From: DASZZX01 sp036260415
Lineage (GTDB): Bacteria > Actinomycetota > Nitriliruptoria > Nitriliruptorales > JAHWKO01
Assembly: GCA_036260415.1 (NCBI GenBank)
Contig: DASZZX010000034.1
Coordinates: 1-27,918 of the forward strand
DNA: 27,918 bases
Reading direction: 5' to 3'
The notes beneath the pieces were generated by a model. That model did no database searches and was not told the origin of the DNA. It saw nothing but the letters and a program-made list of their open reading frames with translations. Each line of letters opens with the position of its first letter. The stretch's first letter is position 1. Both the position numbers and the translations under genes were made by a program. Shown here one piece after another: positions 23,058 through 27,918 of this stretch.

Positions 23058-23732
23058 ATCGCACGACCGCGCATCGTCCCGTCGGTGCTGCCGGCCGACT
23101 TCATGCGGCTGGGCGAGGAGGTACGCCTCCTCGACAAGGCCGGCGCCGACCGCATCCAGTGGGACGTCATGGACGGGCACTTCGTCCCCAACCTCACGTT
23201 CGGACCGGACGTGATCGCCGCCGCGCGCGCGACGGTGTCGTTGCCGTTCGAAGCCCACCTGATGGTGACCAACCCCGATGACCTGCTCGAGCGCTACGTC
23301 GAGGCAGGCTGCGAGGTCGTGATCGTCCACGTCGAGACCGCGCCGCATCTGCACCGCACGCTCGGGCGGATCGCCGAGCTCGGCGCTCGCACGGGGGTCG
23401 CCCTCAACCCGGCGACGCCACTGCAGACGGTCGAACACGTGCTGGATATCACCGATCTGGTGCTGATCATGACGGTCAACCCCGGTTTCGGCGGCCAGGA
23501 CTACCTCACGTCGATGGAGCCGAAGATCGCCGCGACCCGCAGCATGCTGGACCGTGTGGAGCGACCGATCGACCTGGAGGTGGACGGCGGAATCGGTGCG
23601 GAGACGATCGCCGGCGCCGCCCGCGCCGGCGCGGACGTCTTCTGCGCGGGTAGCGCAGTGTTCGGCCATGACGGTGGGCCGGACGAGGCGATCCCCCAGC
23701 TCCGGACGCTCGCGGAGGAGGCACACGAGTGA
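23058..23732 (+). CDS. rpe: Ribulose-phosphate 3-epimerase, probable ATC start codon
   Basis: A 224-aa TIM-barrel epimerase that interconverts D-ribulose-5-phosphate and D-xylulose-5-phosphate. Family motifs are RIVPSVLPADF (strand 1), WDVMDGHFVPNLTFGP with metal-ligand His/Asp, EAHLMVTNP, VNPGFGGQ and LEVDGGIG. The family N-terminus (ARPRIVPSVL) is encoded from 23061, but no ATG, GTG or TTG exists between the in-frame TAG at 23034 and the GTG at 23085. ATC at 23058 sits 7 nt after GGGAGG, exactly where an ATG is expected. GTG 23085 would delete strand 1 and its conserved Ser. The stop overlaps tkt by 4 nt. The start may be a genuine near-cognate codon or a base-call error. Confidence 0.88.
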   Translation: MARPRIVPSVLPADFMRLGEEVRLLDKAGADRIQWDVMDGHFVPNLTFGPDVIAAARATVSLPFEAHLMVTNPDDLLERYVEAGCEVVIVHVETAPHLHRTLGRIAELGARTGVALNPATPLQTVEHVLDITDLVLIMTVNPGFGGQDYLTSMEPKIAATRSMLDRVERPIDLEVDGGIGAETIAGAARAGADVFCAGSAVFGHDGGPDEAIPQLRTLAEEAHE

Positions 23733-25822
23733 GTTCCGCGGGCACCGTCACCGACCGGGCCAAGGCCGATCTCGCGCCGGCACCCGACGACGTCGACGGC
23801 CGGGCAATCACGACGATCCGCATGCTCACCGCCGACGCGGTGGAGGCAGCCAACTCGGGACATCCGGGTATGCCGATGGGCATGGCACCCTGCGGCTGGG
23901 TGCTGTGGACCCGCTTCCTGCGCTTCGATCCCGGCCGCCCCGACTGGCCCGACCGCGACCGTTTCGTGCTGTCGGCCGGCCACGGCTCCATGCTGCTGTA
24001 CTCGCTGCTGCACCTGTTCGGCTACGACCTGCCGATGGAGGAGATCAAGCGCTTCCGGCAGCTGCACTCGGCCACGCCCGGCCATCCCGAGTACTGGTGC
24101 GCTCCCGGGGTCGAAACCACCACCGGGCCGCTGGGGCAGGGGTTCGGCAACGCCGTCGGCATGGCGCTGGCCGAGCGGATGCTGGCGGCACGCTTCAACC
24201 CCGACGACGGTGAGACGATCGTCGACCACCGCACGTACGTGTTCGCCTCCGACGGCGACCTGATGGAGGGCGTCAGCCACGAGGGCGCGTCGCTGGCGGG
24301 CCACCTCGGCCTCGGCCGGCTGATCGTCTGCTACGACGACAACCGGGTCACGATCGACGGGTCCACCGACCTCACCTACTCCGACGACCCATGCGCCCGC
24401 TTCGACGCCTACCACTGGCACACCCAGACGGTCGAGGACGCCAACGACCGCGACGCCCTGGCGGCGGCACTGGAGGCCGCCATCGCCGAGGAGGAGCGGC
24501 CGAGCCTGATCCGCATCCACACGCGCATCGGTTTCGGGGCGCCGGAGGTCGAGGGCACCCACGAGGCCCACGACGGCGCTCTCGGCGAGGAACAGCTGCG
24601 TCGCACCAAGGAGCGCTTCGGCTGGCCACCCGACGAGTCCTTCGTGGTCCCCGACGACGTGCGGGCGCGCTGCCGCGAGGTGGCCGACGCAGGTCGCCGC
24701 CGGCGGGAGGACTGGGAGGCCCGGTTCGACGAATGGGCGGCCGACCACCCCGAGCAGGCCGACGCCTGGCGCCGGGCCCACGAACGGCGCCTGCCCGCCG
24801 GTCTCGACGAGGCCCTGCCCGACCACTTCGACCCCGACGACCGGATGGCCACACGCGACGGATCCGGCGCGGTGCTCTCCTCGATCGGGGAGCTGATGCC
24901 CGAGCTGGTAGGAGGCTCGGCGGACCTGGCCGGCTCCAATCGCACCGCCAAGGCACCTGGCGGCTCGGTGAAGCGCGGCGACTACCGCGGGCCGAAGATC
25001 CACTTCGGCGTGCGCGAGCACAACATGGCCGCGGCCCTCAACGGCCTCGCCCTCCACGGGGGGCTGCGCCCCTACGGCGCCACCTTCATGGTCTTCTCCG
25101 ACTACGCCCGCCCGTCCATACGCCTGGCGGCGCTGATGGAGGCCCCGGTCATCCTGATCTTCACCCACGATTCGGTCGGGGTGGGCGAGGACGGTCCCAC
25201 CCACCAGCCGGTCGAGCACCTCAACGCCCTGCGCGCCATCCCCGGCCTGGCGCTGCTGCGCCCCGCCGACGCGTACGAGGCGGTCGATGTCTGGCGCATC
25301 GCGCTCGAGCGCACCGACGGGCCCACCGCCATGGCGCTCAGCCGACAGAAGGTGCCGGTTCTGGAGCAGCCCCCGCCGGGGGCGATCGCGCGCAACGGCG
25401 CCTGGGTGATCCGCGACAGCGACGACCCACCCGAGGTCGTGCTCGTGGCCACCGGCTCGGAGGTGTGGGTCGCGCTGGAGGCGGCCGACCGTCTGGCCGA
25501 GGACGGGGTGCAGGTCCGCGTGGTGTCGATGCCGTGGCGGGAGAAGTTCGGCGAGCTGCCGCACGACCGGGCGGCTGAGATCCTCCCGCCGACCGTCCCC
25601 CGTGTGGTGGTGGAGGCCGGGTCACCGCAGGGCTGGGAGGGGCTGGCCAGCCCTCCGGGCGCTCCGAAGGGGCGGATCATCGGGCTCAAGCGGTTCGGGG
25701 CGTCCGCCCCGGGTGCCGACGTGCTGGCCGACCTGGGCTTCACGCCGGAGGCGGTCGCCGACGCCGCCCGCGACCTCCTCGCCGCCGACGCCGATCGCAC
25801 CGCCGCGGGTGACACGCCGTGA
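23729..25822 (+). CDS. tkt: Transketolase
   Basis: A 697-aa thiamine-diphosphate enzyme that transfers two-carbon units in RuBP regeneration. The TPP-binding motif is ASDGDLMEGVSHEGASLAG followed by the metal-ligand region IVCYDDNRVTIDG. Substrate-site His residues are in SGHPGMPMG, SAGHGSML and GTHEAHDG. The pyrimidine domain has FGVREHNMAAALNG, with the catalytic Glu, then DSVGVGEDGPTHQPVEHL. The length is normal for a single-chain transketolase. It starts at GTG 23729 in a GTGA overlap with rpe, so the two are coupled. It is followed by glpX after 22 nt. Confidence 0.97.
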   Translation: MSSAGTVTDRAKADLAPAPDDVDGRAITTIRMLTADAVEAANSGHPGMPMGMAPCGWVLWTRFLRFDPGRPDWPDRDRFVLSAGHGSMLLYSLLHLFGYDLPMEEIKRFRQLHSATPGHPEYWCAPGVETTTGPLGQGFGNAVGMALAERMLAARFNPDDGETIVDHRTYVFASDGDLMEGVSHEGASLAGHLGLGRLIVCYDDNRVTIDGSTDLTYSDDPCARFDAYHWHTQTVEDANDRDALAAALEAAIAEEERPSLIRIHTRIGFGAPEVEGTHEAHDGALGEEQLRRTKERFGWPPDESFVVPDDVRARCREVADAGRRRREDWEARFDEWAADHPEQADAWRRAHERRLPAGLDEALPDHFDPDDRMATRDGSGAVLSSIGELMPELVGGSADLAGSNRTAKAPGGSVKRGDYRGPKIHFGVREHNMAAALNGLALHGGLRPYGATFMVFSDYARPSIRLAALMEAPVILIFTHDSVGVGEDGPTHQPVEHLNALRAIPGLALLRPADAYEAVDVWRIALERTDGPTAMALSRQKVPVLEQPPPGAIARNGAWVIRDSDDPPEVVLVATGSEVWVALEAADRLAEDGVQVRVVSMPWREKFGELPHDRAAEILPPTVPRVVVEAGSPQGWEGLASPPGAPKGRIIGLKRFGASAPGADVLADLGFTPEAVADAARDLLAADADRTAAGDTP

Positions 25823-25844
25823 GCTCGCGAATGGAGGAGCGAGC

Positions 25845-26885
25845 ATGACCGCAGCCACCGACCTGCCGACAGGTCGCAGGCTCGACCTGAGCGACGGGGC
25901 GTCGGGCGAGCTCGACGCGCTCGCCCTGCACCTGTTGCGCGCCACTCAGCAGGCGGCGCTCGCCTGCCAGCCGTGGGTCGGGCGCGGCGACAGCGACCGC
26001 GCCGACGGGGCCGCCACCGCCGCGATGCGCGCCACCTTCGACAACGTCCCCGGCAGCGGCACCGTCGTGATCGGCGAGGGCGAGAAGGACGACGCGCCGA
26101 TGCTCTACATCGGCGAGGCGGTGGGCACCGGCGAGGGGTTCGCCTTCGACCTGGCGGTGGACCCGCTGGAGAACACCAGCGCGTGTGCCCGCGCCGGCGA
26201 GGGAGCCATCGCGGTCGTCGCCGCCGCGCCGGATGGGACGATGCTGCGCAGCCCCGGCTGGTACATGGACAAGATCGTGGTCGGCCCGAGGGCGACCGGC
26301 GTCATCGACATCACCGCCCCGGTCGAGGAGAACCTCAGCCGGATCGCCAGGGAGCTGGGCAAGCCGGTCGACCGGCTGACGACCGTCGTGCTGGACAAGC
26401 CGCGTCACGAGGAGCTGGTCGAGCGGATCCGCGCGGCGGGACCCAGCATCGTGCTGATCCCCGACGGCGACGTGGCCGGAGCCTTGCACGCCGTCCTGCT
26501 CGACTCGCCGGCCGACGTGCTGCTGGGGATCGGGGGGGTCCCGGAGGGCATCGTCACAGCGTGTGCGGTGCGCCTGCTCGGCGGTGACATGCAGGCGAGC
26601 TTCGCCCCGCAGAAGGACGGGGAGCTCGAGCGCCTGCAGGAAGCCGGCCAGGAGCCCGGTGAGCCGCTGACGCTCGACCAGCTGGTGTCCACCGACGCGT
26701 GCTCCTTCGTCGCCACCGGCGTGACCACCAGCGAGCTGCTGCGCGGGCCGGCCGAGACGCCTGCCGGCTGGCGGACCCAGTCCTTCGTTGCTACGCCCGG
26801 TCACCGGCAGCTGATCATCGACGCCGTGCACCCCGAGGCGTCCCCCGACCAGGACATCTCCGAGGAGGAGGCCACCCATGCCTGA
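25845..26885 (+). CDS. glpX: Fructose-1,6-bisphosphatase class II (GlpX type), possibly also SBPase
   Basis: A 346-aa metal-dependent sugar bisphosphatase. GEGEKDDAPMLYIGE (about residues 71-85) and VDPLENTSACARAGEG (about 103-118) hold the Li-sensitive-type metal ligands. IGGVPEGIVTACAVRLLGGDMQ is the conserved C-terminal block. ATG 25845 has GGAGGAG upstream. In a CBB operon with no separate sedoheptulose-bisphosphatase gene it may hydrolyse both fructose-1,6- and sedoheptulose-1,7-bisphosphate, as known for some class II enzymes. This dual role is inference. It overlaps prk by 8 nt. Confidence 0.93.
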   Translation: MTAATDLPTGRRLDLSDGASGELDALALHLLRATQQAALACQPWVGRGDSDRADGAATAAMRATFDNVPGSGTVVIGEGEKDDAPMLYIGEAVGTGEGFAFDLAVDPLENTSACARAGEGAIAVVAAAPDGTMLRSPGWYMDKIVVGPRATGVIDITAPVEENLSRIARELGKPVDRLTTVVLDKPRHEELVERIRAAGPSIVLIPDGDVAGALHAVLLDSPADVLLGIGGVPEGIVTACAVRLLGGDMQASFAPQKDGELERLQEAGQEPGEPLTLDQLVSTDACSFVATGVTTSELLRGPAETPAGWRTQSFVATPGHRQLIIDAVHPEASPDQDISEEEATHA

Positions 26886-27825
26886 CAAGTTGATCCAGAT
26901 GAGCCGAGCGCGGCCGGGACCCGCTCCCGGTCGACGGCCCAGGATGCTGGCCATCTCCGGCGACAGCGCGTCCGGGAAGACCACGCTGTCCAAGGGCCTC
27001 GTCGAGGCGCTGGGCTCCGAGAACAGCACGATCGTGGGGGTGGACGACTACCACCGCTACGACCGTGAGGAGCGCAAGGACAAGCCGTTCACCCCGTTGC
27101 ACCCCGACTGCAACTACATCGGCATCATGGAGCAGCACCTGCAGCTGCTCGCCACCGGTCAGGAGATCCTCAAGCCCGTCTACGACCACTCCAACGGCAA
27201 GCTGGTCCGCCCGGAGCTGGTCGAGCCCAAGGAGAACGTGATCGTCGAGGGCCTGCTGCCACTGCACACCAAGCTGATGCGGGCCTGCTTCGACGTGACC
27301 GTCTACCTCGACCCGCCGGAGGAGATCCGCTACAAGTGGAAGATCGAGCGGGACACCACCGAGCGGGGTTACACCGAGGAGGAGGTGCGTGCCTCGCTGG
27401 ACGAGCGGGAGCCGGAGTCGGAGCAGTTCATCCGTCCCCAACGCAGCCACGCGGACATCGTCGTGCGCTTCGGCCCGATCGAGGAACGCGACGACCCGGA
27501 GGAGACCCCGCTCAGCGCCACCCTGCTGCTGCGACCGACGATCCCCCATCCGAACCTGACCGAGGTGCTCAGCGACGACCAGCGGTCGACCATCCACCTC
27601 AAGCTGGCCCGCGACGAGGGTGGGCGTCCTGTGGACGCCCTGCACGTGCACGGCTACGCGCCGCCGGAGGAGAGCCAGGTCGTCGAGAAGCTGATCTGGG
27701 AGGGCCTGGGGCGCGACGACCCGCTCCCCGATTCGCTGGGCATGCTGACCTCCGGCGAGCGCAGCGCGCCGCTGGCCATCACCCAGCTGATCCTGCTGCA
27801 CCACCTGCTGCGCGCGGCGGACTGA
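26878..27825 (+). CDS. prk: Phosphoribulokinase
   Basis: A 315-aa kinase that converts ribulose-5-phosphate to ribulose-1,5-bisphosphate, the substrate of RuBisCO. The P-loop is GDSASGKTT (about 28-36), with VDDYHRYDREERK following, substrate-region PVYDHSNGKL, and Walker B-like VIVEGLLPLHT. About 20 extra residues precede the P-loop strand. The C-terminus (ITQLILLHHLLRAAD) is typical of actinobacterial and related PRKs. ATG 26878 overlaps the end of glpX. It is the last gene of the operon and is followed 11 nt later by a strong hairpin. Prk and RuBisCO together define the cycle. Confidence 0.95.
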   Translation: MPDKLIQMSRARPGPAPGRRPRMLAISGDSASGKTTLSKGLVEALGSENSTIVGVDDYHRYDREERKDKPFTPLHPDCNYIGIMEQHLQLLATGQEILKPVYDHSNGKLVRPELVEPKENVIVEGLLPLHTKLMRACFDVTVYLDPPEEIRYKWKIERDTTERGYTEEEVRASLDEREPESEQFIRPQRSHADIVVRFGPIEERDDPEETPLSATLLLRPTIPHPNLTEVLSDDQRSTIHLKLARDEGGRPVDALHVHGYAPPEESQVVEKLIWEGLGRDDPLPDSLGMLTSGERSAPLAITQLILLHHLLRAAD

Positions 27826-27836
27826 CCCCTACTCCA

Positions 27837-27869
27837 GGCCCGGGTCGCCACGATCGAGCGACCCGGGCC
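27837..27869 (+). terminator. Hairpin after prk, probable operon terminator
   Basis: Arms GGCCCGGGTCGC (27837-27848) and GCGACCCGGGCC (27858-27869) are perfectly complementary over 12 bp with a 9-nt loop. It begins 11 nt after the prk stop. No T-run follows, so termination may be U-tract-independent, as often proposed in high-GC Actinomycetota. The last 49 nt of the window hold nothing I can name. Confidence 0.6.
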
Positions 27870-27918
27870 ACGTCGCGCGGAACCCCCCGGCAGGGTTGGA
27901 TGCGCCTGCCACGCAACC

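Noticed and set aside
23085..23732. rpe starting at GTG 23085
   Set aside because: That start removes the conserved first strand (RIVPS) and has no Shine-Dalgarno sequence at the right distance, while ATC 23058 has GGGAGG 7 nt upstream.
1..27918. CRISPR arrays, tRNA or rRNA genes, transposases, attachment sites
   Set aside because: None was recognised. The only tandem array (19553-19642) has no spacers and is not a CRISPR.

Overview
The window is high-GC DNA with dense genes, frequent GTG and TTG starts, 4-8 nt stop/start overlaps and actinobacterial-looking proteins. It most likely comes from a deep-branching Actinomycetota chemolithoautotroph. This placement is inference from protein style and codon use; no rRNA gene is present. 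It carries most of a Calvin-Benson-Bassham (CBB) gene set beside genes for [NiFe]-hydrogenase maturation and two peptide/nickel-family ABC importers, which suggests CO2 fixation driven by H2 oxidation.

Left part (1-10.6 kb): the first 45 bases are the start of hypC on the minus strand. A SAM methyltransferase follows. Then comes a plus-strand importer operon (lipoprotein, two permeases, two ATPases), which converges on a second, minus-strand importer operon (lipoprotein, two permeases) that has no ATPases of its own here. A 23-bp palindrome of the form GGTAAGTG-N7-CACTTACC lies upstream of hypC, upstream of the first lipoprotein gene, and between the second lipoprotein gene and cooC1. It looks like the operator of one regulon, perhaps nickel-responsive.

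Middle part (10.7-15.2 kb): two CooC-like nickel-chaperone ATPases, a muconolactone-isomerase-like small protein, a HycI/HoxM-type hydrogenase maturation protease (minus strand) and an FtsH-like membrane AAA+ metalloprotease. The second CooC-like gene has an in-frame TGA at codon 106, in place of the second Cys of the CxC metal motif. A 7-bp stem with an AGUU loop begins 12 nt after the TGA. This is a strong selenocysteine candidate and is the most notable observation in the window.

Right part (15.2-27.9 kb): on the minus strand, a NuoF/HoxF-like flavoprotein and a CBS-domain protein end at an intrinsic terminator and are followed by red-type RuBisCO genes cbbL-cbbS, with a strong hairpin between the last two. 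On the plus strand is a class I fructose-bisphosphate aldolase gene, then a minus-strand two-component system (LuxR-type regulator and GAF histidine kinase), then the tightly coupled operon rpe-tkt-glpX-prk, closed by a 12-bp hairpin. The rpe gene appears to start at a non-canonical ATC codon. Together these genes cover carboxylation (cbbLS), RuBP regeneration (fba, glpX, tkt, rpe, prk), a likely NAD(H)-linked electron-transfer subunit and regulation. No rRNA, tRNA, CRISPR or transposase was recognised. No cbbX, cbbR, hydrogenase structural gene or Sec machinery gene was seen inside the window.
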